A model generated the notes under the pieces. That model worked only from the letters and a program-made list of their open reading frames with translations, was not told the DNA's origin and did no database searches. 64,000 nt of DNA from Verrucomicrobiaceae bacterium (lineage in GTDB: Bacteria; Verrucomicrobiota; Verrucomicrobiia; Verrucomicrobiales; Verrucomicrobiaceae): positions 1 through 64,000 of the forward strand of contig JACKQF010000006.1 of assembly GCA_024232965.1 (NCBI GenBank), given 5' to 3'. This document shows, piece by piece, positions 53,624 through 62,373 of this stretch (position 1 is the first letter of the stretch; each line of letters opens with the position of its first letter). The position numbers and the translations under genes are program-made.

Positions 53624-55156
53624 CTAGAAAGGGACGATCTCGTAGTGATCACGAAGGTCAGCCTGTGTCCAAGGACGATCAACCCAACCGCCAGTCGTAT
53701 GATCTGCCACAGGCATTTGACGAAATGGACGGGGGCAATACGGGCCTTTCATATTGCGCTCCGCTTTCGGGGTGTAGGTAGCTAGATTCACTGCTTGAGT
53801 TGCCTTGGGGGCCAAGAACCAATCCTGGCCAGACTGCATTCGCAACAGCGCCGACTCATGGATCTTCATTTTCCAACCGCCAGAGCGCACAGGAGTCATC
53901 GCGTATGGTTCCGCAGTGTTCACGACCGGACACTTGGCCGAAGGACCAAAAACCTCCCCGCGTACCCGAACATGTACCAAGCTGAACATTTCCAGATCGT
54001 GTCGCGGAGCCAGCGGATCAGCGTGTACACGAATCTTCCCACCACCACTCCCCAGCAAGCGATCTCCAACCTTTGACAGCATCCAATTCATAGACAGTCC
54101 CGCCAGATCCTTACCATCGCCATGACCACCGCCGAGATCTGAATGATCGCCTGGAAACCAAACAAACTCGTAATGCTGCGGTTGACCGCGTTCATGGTCT
54201 GGCAGCTCCGGCATGAAGGCCTGGCGCTGCTCATCTAGCGAAAACGCAATGTAGCACTCCTTCACATGATTGCCCAAACCTACAGGGTGAAAGCGATGTC
54301 CCTGATGCCTCTCAAACTCAGCCTTCCGAGAGTTCGAAGTGGCGGTTTTGACCAAACCTGGGAGAGACCATGACATGCCTTCGACTGGATCCCAGAGGGC
54401 GAGTGCTGCGGTTCCGGGCCGATACCTTCCCGGCGACGCGATCCAAGCCTGACTCGCGGTAACGGACGTCCAATACGCCCGCCGCCATGCCAAAGCTTCT
54501 TCGGCGGGTCGTCCGGTCCATCGGGAGCTACTCCCGCCCGGCCAAGCCCACCCAATTGCATGGTTGGCCTCTTTACGCGCCACAGATTCGGCGTCTTCCA
54601 GCGCGGAATAAAAGCTACCAATCGCCGCCACCGCCGCCGAATGCCGCTGCTCAACGGTCTGTCCATCAACCGATGTAAGAACGGGGAATCCTGCCTCGCC
54701 AATGATGGTAGAGAAAACCAATCCACAATAAGAGCCACGGCTAAACCCGAAAACACTGATCTCATCACCGGGTCGGTAGTGCTCGGTCACGAACACCAAG
54801 GCATCTCGCAGATTCTTCTGAAAACCCTGCCCCGCCAATCCTCCGAAGAACCTCGTTACGGCTCCTCCTGCACTGCCAAGCTTCCCGGTGCCGACCCCTT
54901 GGTCATAATAGCACAATACCGATGGATCATGCCGCGCCGCCACCATTTCGTATAGGCGCCTCACGTTCGTTCGATCTCCCAGCTTGTTCCAAGTGCCATC
55001 AAAAAAGATGGCTATCTGCCGCTTACCTTTCTGATGAAAGCCAGGGATTGCGGGCTGAATACTTGCATCCGGGTGAACCGTACTCTGGCTGCCGGAACCC
55101 ACGCAACCGACAAAGAACGCCGCCAATAACAACAAAAAGTGGTGGACTAATTTCAT
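53624..55156 (-). CDS. DUF2235 lipoprotein (phospholipase-like alpha/beta hydrolase)
   Basis: I choose the ATG at 55156 (MKLVHHFLLLLAAFFVGC), which gives 510 residues and a lipoprotein signal with C18 as the lipidated residue. IAIFFDGTWNKLGDRTNVRRLYEM is the DUF2235 opening, and the nucleophile elbow is GFSRGSY (about 145-151). Related proteins include Tle1-type phospholipase effectors of type VI secretion, but here the protein is anchored and no secretion genes are near. A histidine in GDHSDLGGGHGD may complete the active site. It starts 32 bases from a divergent hydrolase gene. Confidence 0.82.
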   Translation of the reverse strand: MKLVHHFLLLLAAFFVGCVGSGSQSTVHPDASIQPAIPGFHQKGKRQIAIFFDGTWNKLGDRTNVRRLYEMVAARHDPSVLCYYDQGVGTGKLGSAGGAVTRFFGGLAGQGFQKNLRDALVFVTEHYRPGDEISVFGFSRGSYCGLVFSTIIGEAGFPVLTSVDGQTVEQRHSAAVAAIGSFYSALEDAESVARKEANHAIGWAWPGGSSSRWTGRPAEEALAWRRAYWTSVTASQAWIASPGRYRPGTAALALWDPVEGMSWSLPGLVKTATSNSRKAEFERHQGHRFHPVGLGNHVKECYIAFSLDEQRQAFMPELPDHERGQPQHYEFVWFPGDHSDLGGGHGDGKDLAGLSMNWMLSKVGDRLLGSGGGKIRVHADPLAPRHDLEMFSLVHVRVRGEVFGPSAKCPVVNTAEPYAMTPVRSGGWKMKIHESALLRMQSGQDWFLAPKATQAVNLATYTPKAERNMKGPYCPRPFRQMPVADHTTGGWVDRPWTQADLRDHYEIVPF

Positions 55157-55188
55157 GCTACATCGGTATAACATTTAAATTTGCTCCC

Positions 55189-56694
55189 ATGAAAGACTTT
55201 TCTCGTTATCTGCAGCAATTCCTGAACTGTGTCTCAACCATCAGCGGGTTAGCCACAGCAATAATCATTCTCTCACTCACAAACATCTCTATGGCATCCT
55301 CCCTCATAGAAACAACGTTTCCGGTGGCCGAATCGGCAGAAAGCCAATCGGCACTTTGCTGGCGCGCCCACGGGCAGGAGGAGGCGATACTGCTTTGTCT
55401 CCACGGAATCCAAACCCACGCAGGCTGGTTTGAGCTGCTGGGTGAGGAGATGGCAACACGACACACCACAACCTATGCGCTTAACCGTCGCGGCAGCGGG
55501 CCGAATGGTGCTTCGCGATGGCGCGGTGATATCGATGACTGGCACCGTTGGATTGACGACATCCGCACAGCAGCGACGGAGATTCAAAAGCGTCATCCTG
55601 GTGTCCCTCTCTACTTGGTCGGTGTGTCGTGGGGCGCGAAGACAGCACTTGGCACCCTGATCGCGAGCGATGCAAAGCTGTTTGACGGGAGCGTTCTGAT
55701 TGCGCCAGCGCTCGCGACCACCAAAGATCCCAACATCATTACACGAGGTCTGCAAAAGCTAGTGTCTGCGGTGCGACCAGCCAGCCGTGTCGATCTGACA
55801 AAGCGTCTAACTGCAGATGACTATACCAAGTGTGTCGACACGCAAAACGAGTGGCTCAACGCTGAGGATACTGGCCTGCTGCGAAGCGTCACACAACGGT
55901 TCCTGAGCCAAAGTGCCGCCCAGTTCAAAGAGACGAAACGAAACATCGCCAAGGTCCCCGTCCCCGTCCTAGTACTATTTGGGACAGGAGACGAGCTCGT
56001 CAACCGCTACGACTCTGACCAGATCCTGCGCCCGCTGCGGCAAGATCCACCGCCGCCCTTTGGGCAGGCAAAGCTCACGACCCTACTGCTCACCAAACTC
56101 ACTCATGCATCCATCGTCGAAGCACCCCAGCAACTCGCGAAGCTCATCCATAAATGGATCGAGGCCCGAAGAGGATCGCCCCAACCTGCCAATGAGTTTT
56201 GGCTGCCCGCCTACGCCACTGCCCACGGCATTGATGCAAAGACCGGCAAATGCACTGCCAGCAAAGCGGATCTCCGCAAGAAGGCGCATGGCATTGCTGC
56301 AACGGGCATCAAAGTGAAGACTGGCGAGGAATTGAGAATTCGCTGGGACAGCTCGATCTGGTGGCAGGATGCTGGCCTGACTCCTGTCCCTGCGGGTGGC
56401 TCAGCCAAAGAACACTGGGCACAGAAGTGTGGCCGCCACTGGTTGCTTTTGAAGAAGAATCAGGACGGCACACCAGCTGCCTACTTCACCGTCCTCGCCC
56501 ATGTGAAACAGGAAGACGGAGGCCGAGTCACCACAGAGGTTGGGTTTGCGAAGGATTCGTGGACTGAGGAAGTGGTGTGGAAAGCACCCGCAAGCGGAGA
56601 GCTCTATCTCTCCGCCAATGACTCCACGATGCTATCCCCGAGCGTCATCTTCACGAACAACACCGGAACGCTGCGACTCACCATCACGCGCTGA
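55189..56694 (+). CDS. Alpha/beta hydrolase with C-terminal lectin-like domain
   Basis: The ATG at 55189 (MKDFSRYLQ) is chosen. It gives 501 residues and a hydrophobic export segment (about 15-36); longer starts lie in the antisense of the neighbour. The hydrolase domain (about 60-340) has LCLHGIQTHAGWF, the nucleophile S147 in GVSWGA, the acid in FGTGDELVNR and the histidine in LTHASIVEAP. The last 130 residues (TGIKVKTGEELRIRWDSSIWW ... GELYLSAND) resemble PA-IL-type beta-sandwich lectins. It probably acts on lipids or acylated sugars at the cell surface. It diverges from the DUF2235 gene. Confidence 0.75.
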   Translation: MKDFSRYLQQFLNCVSTISGLATAIIILSLTNISMASSLIETTFPVAESAESQSALCWRAHGQEEAILLCLHGIQTHAGWFELLGEEMATRHTTTYALNRRGSGPNGASRWRGDIDDWHRWIDDIRTAATEIQKRHPGVPLYLVGVSWGAKTALGTLIASDAKLFDGSVLIAPALATTKDPNIITRGLQKLVSAVRPASRVDLTKRLTADDYTKCVDTQNEWLNAEDTGLLRSVTQRFLSQSAAQFKETKRNIAKVPVPVLVLFGTGDELVNRYDSDQILRPLRQDPPPPFGQAKLTTLLLTKLTHASIVEAPQQLAKLIHKWIEARRGSPQPANEFWLPAYATAHGIDAKTGKCTASKADLRKKAHGIAATGIKVKTGEELRIRWDSSIWWQDAGLTPVPAGGSAKEHWAQKCGRHWLLLKKNQDGTPAAYFTVLAHVKQEDGGRVTTEVGFAKDSWTEEVVWKAPASGELYLSANDSTMLSPSVIFTNNTGTLRLTITR

Positions 56695-56696
56695 AT

Positions 56697-57965
56697 TTAG
56701 GCGACCTCTAGCCCGCTCATAGTGCCTGTGCTGGTGGCGAATTTTTCTTCCTCCATGCCGAGGCGTTGCAGAGTGTTGAGGTAGAGATTTGGCAGCGGGT
56801 AGTTGTCCTTTTGGTCAAAGGCCAAGTGCTGCCCGTGTTTAAAGCCACCGCCGGCGAAAAGGACCGGCATGTTCTTGTTGTCGTGACTGCTGGCATTGCC
56901 GAGGTTTGAGGTCAGCAGGACCATCGTCTCATCCAGCAACTTGTCCGCCTTCAACTTGCGGAGGAATCCAGCCCACTGATTCACAACGCCTTGCTCCACG
57001 ATCGCGAGCTGTTCCAGCTTCTCTTCATCCATGCCGTGGTGGCTGAGTGTGTGGTAGCTTTCTTCCACACCTTCGATGCCAGAGACATTGTTCCCAGTGA
57101 TGTGCAGCGTCACAAACCGCGTCGAATCAGTCGCCAAGGCCATGTGCACGATGTCCAAAAAGATGCCATCCACTGCGACTTCGTTGTCGCGTGGAATGCG
57201 AGTCGGAGCTTGAAGCGCCACCTTTGGCTTGGGTCGATGCGTCCACTCTTCGTTAGCTGCTAAGCGGTGTTCCAAATCACGCACACTGGTGAACCAAGCG
57301 TCGAGCTTATCACGATCCCCTGCACCCACTTCACGCTGCAATGCTTTGGCCTCTGCTCCCACCACATCCATCACGCTACGGCCACGGCGGATCAACTCGG
57401 CCTGGCGCTCCTGCTCCGCAGGCGTGTCATTGACAAACAACCGCGTGAATAGCCGCATGGCGCTGTTTTCCGCAGGGATCATGGAGCCATTCTCTGTGTA
57501 AGACGGACTGGTCTGGCTATTGGTATTCAGCACTAGCGATGGGAAACGCGTCTCGTGACCGAGCTGTTTGGCCATGAGTTGATCCAAAGAGATCGTGTTT
57601 CGTGAGGTCGCACCGCGCGCGTTCGGGCATGCGGTGTAGATACTGCCTTCCGCCGTATGCCCGCCAGAGACCCCTGGGTGCGAGGAGCCAGACACCACGG
57701 TGAAATCGTCGCGAATGTCCTGCAGCGACTGGAGATAGCGCGAGGGCGTATAGGTCGCGCCCGCACCCTGCGGAACGAGGTTTGGCCCGTGAAGGCCCAG
57801 CGACATGCTAACGCCGACAAAGCGCTTTGCCTGACGCGCCTCATACGTCGCAGCAAAGGCTGGCGTCATGGCTTCGAGCAGTGGTAGCCCAAGACAAATG
57901 CCAGCGCCGCGCAGCATTGCGCGACGAGACAAATGCGTGCGAGTGGTGAAAGAGGGAAGATTCAT
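56697..57965 (-). CDS. DUF1552 protein, second copy, Tat-exported
   Basis: A 422-residue protein from the ATG at 57965 (MNLPSFTTRTHLSRRAMLRGAGICLGLPLLEAM), whose SRRAMLRG is a twin-arginine motif. VGVSMSLGLHGPNLVPQG, VVSGSSHPGVSGGH, LSHHGMDEEK and VLLTSNLGNASSHDNKNMPVLFAGGG match the family and its paralogue at 9814. It follows the cytochrome gene with a 25-base gap, so here the cytochrome is encoded first, the reverse of the other pair. The gene at 55189 converges on it with only two bases between stops. Confidence 0.85.
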   Translation of the reverse strand: MNLPSFTTRTHLSRRAMLRGAGICLGLPLLEAMTPAFAATYEARQAKRFVGVSMSLGLHGPNLVPQGAGATYTPSRYLQSLQDIRDDFTVVSGSSHPGVSGGHTAEGSIYTACPNARGATSRNTISLDQLMAKQLGHETRFPSLVLNTNSQTSPSYTENGSMIPAENSAMRLFTRLFVNDTPAEQERQAELIRRGRSVMDVVGAEAKALQREVGAGDRDKLDAWFTSVRDLEHRLAANEEWTHRPKPKVALQAPTRIPRDNEVAVDGIFLDIVHMALATDSTRFVTLHITGNNVSGIEGVEESYHTLSHHGMDEEKLEQLAIVEQGVVNQWAGFLRKLKADKLLDETMVLLTSNLGNASSHDNKNMPVLFAGGGFKHGQHLAFDQKDNYPLPNLYLNTLQRLGMEEEKFATSTGTMSGLEVA

Positions 57966-57990
57966 AAAAGATGGGGGACGCAAAACACTG

Positions 57991-60426
57991 CTACTTTTCC
58001 AGATAGATAGTACTCATGAGCACCTCGCGAATGAGTGAACGCAGGCCGTGTGCCGACTTTTCAGTCTTGTCCACGATGCCCCGTATCGTTGCTTCATCGC
58101 TAAAGCGCGGTGCCGCGCCGCTAGCGTAGGTGAGGAAGTGGCCGATAAATCCGCGAGCCAACTGATCGCCACGCCTCAGGTAGATTTGCTTCCACTCGCG
58201 TAGGTCGGAAAAGGTAACGCCATCAGGTGTCGTGCCGGATGGATCAATCGCAGCACCAACCCCGACCTTGCCATAGTTCTTCCGCCACACACCCACGGGA
58301 TCAAAGGCCTCCAGGGCAAAGCCTGGCGGGTCGATCGTCTTGTGGCAGGAAGCACAGGAGTCATTGTTGCGGTGCTTTGCCAATTGATCGCGAATGGAAG
58401 TCGCGCCGCGGATATCGGGCTCAATCGCGGGGATCCCGGGCGGGGGCGGCGGGATTTCGTTGCCGAGAATTCGTTCGTTGATAAAAACGCCACGAATCAC
58501 TGGCGATGTCGAGGTGCCATCCGCAGTGACCTTCAGCACTGCGCCTTGCGTCAGCAATCCACCGCGCAGACTGCCCGCAGGCAGGCTGACTCTTTGCAGG
58601 CCATCGCCTGGCTTTACCGCAGCAAAGAGCTGCGAGTCCACCGACGTTGGCGCCGCAGGAACCACCTGCTTTTTCTTGCCATTCGGCTTCAACTTTACGG
58701 CAGCAGGAATGCTGCTGCTCCCGTAGTGCCTAGCCAGACGACCATTCAGAAAGGCAAAGTCTGAGTCGATGAAATGGGTAACGCCCAGATCATTGCGCAG
58801 CATTTCGGTAAAGTAGGCACGCGTCTCTTGGAGCAGCGACTGCTGCAAAACAGTGTCGAAAGTCCGGAACTGGCGCGGGTCTGGCGTCGTGAAGTCGATC
58901 AAATTCAGCTTCAACCACTGATCCGTGAAGCTCTTGATAAACCGCTCCGCTTTCGGGTCTGCCAGCATCCGCTCGATCTGCTGCGCCATCACTACAGGTT
59001 GCTTCAGCTTTCCTTCTTTGGCCGATTGGATCAACTGCTGGTCCGGCATCGATACCCAGAGCGCATAGCTCAGGCGACTGGCGATGGCGTAGTCATCCAG
59101 TGGTCCTGGGGCTTCGACGAAGGTCAGGAATCGTGGCGAGCAAAGAATGGCGCGGTAGCAGGCGCGCAGTGATTCCGCTAGCGAATCGCCATCTGCCAAG
59201 GACTTGTGCCCGATCTCACGATAGGCAGCCGTTTGCTCCTCGGTGACGGGCCTGCGAAAGGCGCGCTGCGCAAAGCGCGTCACCAGACGATCCAGTGCGC
59301 CGGGCTTCGCCGCTTTTGGATCGACATCACCAAAGAGATTGCGACGTAGCGTGGCGCGATCAGCGTTGGGATAAAAGCGTTCGATCTGAATCCCACGGTG
59401 GGCGATTCCTGGGAAACCCTCACTCGCAAGGTCACGGCCGTTGAAAGAGACATTGCCGCCCTTTGCACCCGAGGGTGCCAAGCGATTCTCGCCATCATTG
59501 GGGCGCATCTCTAGCCGATGGCCCTTTTGGATCCAGGCCTCGAAAACCATGTCGCGCGGCTCTGGAGTCGCCTCAACCAGACCGACCATAAAAAGCAATG
59601 GCGCATTTGCCTCGCATTCACCCGAACGCAGGGTGCCCCACACCGCGCCCTTCGGTCCGGCGTTGATGGCGCGTACGTTTTTCAGCGTCACGCGATACCA
59701 ACCCGATTCCGGAACAAAGGTGGGCGTGCGGCCAAAGAATTGCAGCCCTATGGGCCAAGCGATGCTTTCGCCATTGCGCAGGTCTGGGCCGCGATAGTTG
59801 CCACCGCGATTCTTAACGAGATCCTGAGGTGTATAGAACCGTTTGAACGTTTCCTCGCCCTCAAGGGCTCGGGTAAAGGCGGCATCCAACGCCAAATCTG
59901 CCACATCCAGGTAGCGCGCCAGGAGGTGATCCGACTGCTGCTGACCTGCTGAGACCGTCTCAAAGCCCCGCGATGCTCGGTCCTCTGGCAGCAGGTCCTT
60001 CAATGGCATATCGATGCCGAGCAGGTCATGCAGCGTGTGCTCATACTCCGTGCGGGTGAGTCGGCGGCTATGCACACGGCCCTTCGCTGCGATGTCCGCC
60101 GCGTCCGCCTCCGTCAGCGGTGCCTGGAGGCCTGCCAGAAAAACATCCGCATCCACCTGGGTCGGCTGGGGCTTTTTGGACGGCGGCATTTCATGATCGC
60201 GCACCCGTTCATAGATGCGCTGCCATTGGCGAAAAGCCTCCGCATCCGTCAGATCAAACTGGAGGGCCTCCAAATCCAGCCCGCCCTTTTTCACATCTGC
60301 GTCATGACAATCCACACAGTGTCGATCCATGAACGCAGCCATGGCTATGGGCGTCGTCGCTGAGGCTTGGCCACACAACATGGCCAGGGAAGCTAGCGCT
60401 CCCGAATATGTCAAAAATCGAGTCAT
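57991..60426 (-). CDS. DUF1587/1592/1588/1585/1595 planctomycete-type cytochrome c protein, second copy
   Basis: An 811-residue exported protein (signal peptide about 1-23). The first haem motif is CVDCHDADVKKGG, near residues 37-49, where the CxxCH lies. DUF1587 shows LTRTEYEHTLHDLLGID, and the second CASCHKTIDPPGFALEAFD lies in DUF1588; DUF1585 ends the protein. It shares domain order with the 11091 protein. It is followed by its DUF1552 partner and probably forms an extracytoplasmic complex with it. Substrate and electron acceptor are not known. Confidence 0.85.
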   Translation of the reverse strand: MTRFLTYSGALASLAMLCGQASATTPIAMAAFMDRHCVDCHDADVKKGGLDLEALQFDLTDAEAFRQWQRIYERVRDHEMPPSKKPQPTQVDADVFLAGLQAPLTEADAADIAAKGRVHSRRLTRTEYEHTLHDLLGIDMPLKDLLPEDRASRGFETVSAGQQQSDHLLARYLDVADLALDAAFTRALEGEETFKRFYTPQDLVKNRGGNYRGPDLRNGESIAWPIGLQFFGRTPTFVPESGWYRVTLKNVRAINAGPKGAVWGTLRSGECEANAPLLFMVGLVEATPEPRDMVFEAWIQKGHRLEMRPNDGENRLAPSGAKGGNVSFNGRDLASEGFPGIAHRGIQIERFYPNADRATLRRNLFGDVDPKAAKPGALDRLVTRFAQRAFRRPVTEEQTAAYREIGHKSLADGDSLAESLRACYRAILCSPRFLTFVEAPGPLDDYAIASRLSYALWVSMPDQQLIQSAKEGKLKQPVVMAQQIERMLADPKAERFIKSFTDQWLKLNLIDFTTPDPRQFRTFDTVLQQSLLQETRAYFTEMLRNDLGVTHFIDSDFAFLNGRLARHYGSSSIPAAVKLKPNGKKKQVVPAAPTSVDSQLFAAVKPGDGLQRVSLPAGSLRGGLLTQGAVLKVTADGTSTSPVIRGVFINERILGNEIPPPPPGIPAIEPDIRGATSIRDQLAKHRNNDSCASCHKTIDPPGFALEAFDPVGVWRKNYGKVGVGAAIDPSGTTPDGVTFSDLREWKQIYLRRGDQLARGFIGHFLTYASGAAPRFSDEATIRGIVDKTEKSAHGLRSLIREVLMSTIYLEK

Positions 60427-60531
60427 TTGGGGGGCAGGTGAAACGCACAGGTGCAGCGCTTCTTTTCATAGGATACGCCTATCATCCGCCACGCAGAGCA
60501 CTTGTCATGCCCAGGACGCACCAAGGTGGCT

Positions 60532-62370
60532 TCACTGCTCTTCCATCTTCGCCGAGCCACCAAATCGATCGGCTAGGTATTCCGCCAGCGACTGCATCAG
60601 CGCGTGACGCGAGGCTTCCGTGGAAAAGGTGTGGTCGGCGTCCTTGATGAAAAAACAGCGCAACTGCCCCACTGCCATCAACTGCTTTGCCTTGCGGCGA
60701 GCCTGATACATCAACATGAAGTAGCCTGGATCGTTGTCCGAGATGAACATCGCTAACTGACGCGAGGCTGCCGCGATACGCCCCAGATCACCCGGCAAAT
60801 CCTTGCGCAACGGATGCCCAAAACCGCCCGCAGCGGCAGGTTTCGCTTGCTTCGCAGGCTGCTGCGCAGGTTCGGCCTTTCGCGGCATCACGGCCTGGAC
60901 AAATTGACGAATCGATCCAGTAAAACCTAACGTCGTCTTCCCAGACAAAAGCTGCCGCCAATTGTCCCATTTAAAGATCGCCTTACCATATCGGTGCCAG
61001 GCAGAAAGACGTTCGTTCGTATCGTCGTCAATGGTCATTCCTTCACGCCAAAAGAACACCAGGGGATTGAGAAGGATACTCTCGATCAACGCCGGGTGTG
61101 GCAACTGTGCGGCCGATTGAAAGGCTGCATATGCTCCCGAGCAAAGTCCCATCAACACGATGGGCCGACCGGGATCAAGTTTTTGCAGGTAATCACAAAC
61201 AATCGCGATATCGCGAAATGCCGTAGCGGCATAACCGTCGTTCTCCCACTCCGATTGGTCGATCACACTGTCGCCCAATCCTGATAGATCGATCCGCAAA
61301 CAAGGATACCCCAACTCCGCAAGCCAGCGCGCCAGCGTCACATGCAGCCTCCCCGGACCGATGCGGTGCGCGGAACCGGAATTCAAAATCACGATCCATG
61401 GCAGCGCTGCCATCGCCTGCTGCGAGGCTGGTTGCGTCATCACACCGAACACTTTGGGCGCATCGCTGATGTTGTGAAGAGTCTCGTGCAATGAATTCGC
61501 TGAGGTCTGTAGAATCCAGGTCTTTGAGGCCACATCCGACACCTCTCCATCCATGCTCAGCCAATCAGCGATGCCCTTCAGCGCCGCCTGTGGCACCTCC
61601 GTCTCGTGCGGCTCGGCCATCATCTGCTCATAACCGGGATACGCCACTTCATCGATCTGCGAATGGAAGGACTCGCCGAGCGGTGAGGTCTTTGGCACTG
61701 AGTCGTTGTGAGCAATCAGCACTCGACGACACTTTGCGTGGAGTTTGCTGAGATCGATGCGCCCCAGCTCATCCAAGGTCTGACGACTGTAAACAAATCC
61801 GACCGCTTCCAGGAACGGCGCGTCGGCATTCGTCGCTTGTTGTGCCACACGACTCAGAGCGGTGAGCTCGCGCACAAAGCGACGACCACTGACGATCGGT
61901 GTCCAGAGCACGAGTCCATCAACCTCATGCTCACTCGCGTAGAGCGCCGCAAGCGTCGCCCCCAGGCGCAGCCCCACTAGGCTCACCTTTCGGCAACCTG
62001 CTTCAGATCGCAGCCATGTTATCGCGTCTTGGATGTTTCCCAGCCACGTTTGGCATCGGTCAGGATCTAGCGCAGTGCCCGCCGAATCGCCAGTGCCATG
62101 GTAGTCAAAACGCATCACCGTATAACCCTCGGCAGCCAGCCTATCAGCAAGGTGCCGTAGCGATCGATGAGAGTGAACTTGTTCATGCCCGACCGGCGAG
62201 CAAATCAGCACAGCATGATTGCGCGACGCCACTGCTGCAGTATGCACCCATGCCAGAAGAGATGCTGCACCGCTCTCAAGATACAAAGCAGAACGCTGCA
62301 CGCCACCAGCACACGACCCTTCCTCCTGCGCGCACGCAGTGGAATCGACCATTGGTGAGGGAGACATCAT
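60532..62370 (-). CDS. Tandem alpha/beta-hydrolase-fold protein lacking nucleophilic serine
   Basis: A 612-residue protein with two hydrolase-like halves. In the first half (about 30-270) the nucleophile elbow is G133-L-R135-L-G, with Arg where Ser should be. In the second (about 320-600) it is G408-L-C410-S-G, with Cys. FDYHGTGDSAG and IDLSGLGDS are matching strand-loop features. Similar double or Arg-elbow proteins are known beside exosortase and exopolysaccharide genes, where they are called system-associated hydrolases. Neither half need be a serine esterase. It begins 4 bases after the stop of the GH2 gene, so they form an operon. Confidence 0.75.
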   Translation of the reverse strand: MMSPSPMVDSTACAQEEGSCAGGVQRSALYLESGAASLLAWVHTAAVASRNHAVLICSPVGHEQVHSHRSLRHLADRLAAEGYTVMRFDYHGTGDSAGTALDPDRCQTWLGNIQDAITWLRSEAGCRKVSLVGLRLGATLAALYASEHEVDGLVLWTPIVSGRRFVRELTALSRVAQQATNADAPFLEAVGFVYSRQTLDELGRIDLSKLHAKCRRVLIAHNDSVPKTSPLGESFHSQIDEVAYPGYEQMMAEPHETEVPQAALKGIADWLSMDGEVSDVASKTWILQTSANSLHETLHNISDAPKVFGVMTQPASQQAMAALPWIVILNSGSAHRIGPGRLHVTLARWLAELGYPCLRIDLSGLGDSVIDQSEWENDGYAATAFRDIAIVCDYLQKLDPGRPIVLMGLCSGAYAAFQSAAQLPHPALIESILLNPLVFFWREGMTIDDDTNERLSAWHRYGKAIFKWDNWRQLLSGKTTLGFTGSIRQFVQAVMPRKAEPAQQPAKQAKPAAAGGFGHPLRKDLPGDLGRIAAASRQLAMFISDNDPGYFMLMYQARRKAKQLMAVGQLRCFFIKDADHTFSTEASRHALMQSLAEYLADRFGGSAKMEEQ

Positions 62371-62373
62371 CGT

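Noticed and set aside
54922..55188. 89-residue N-terminal extension of the lectin-tailed hydrolase
   Set aside because: It is antisense to the DUF2235 lipoprotein and lacks protein-like composition; the start at 55189 is followed by a hydrophobic export segment.
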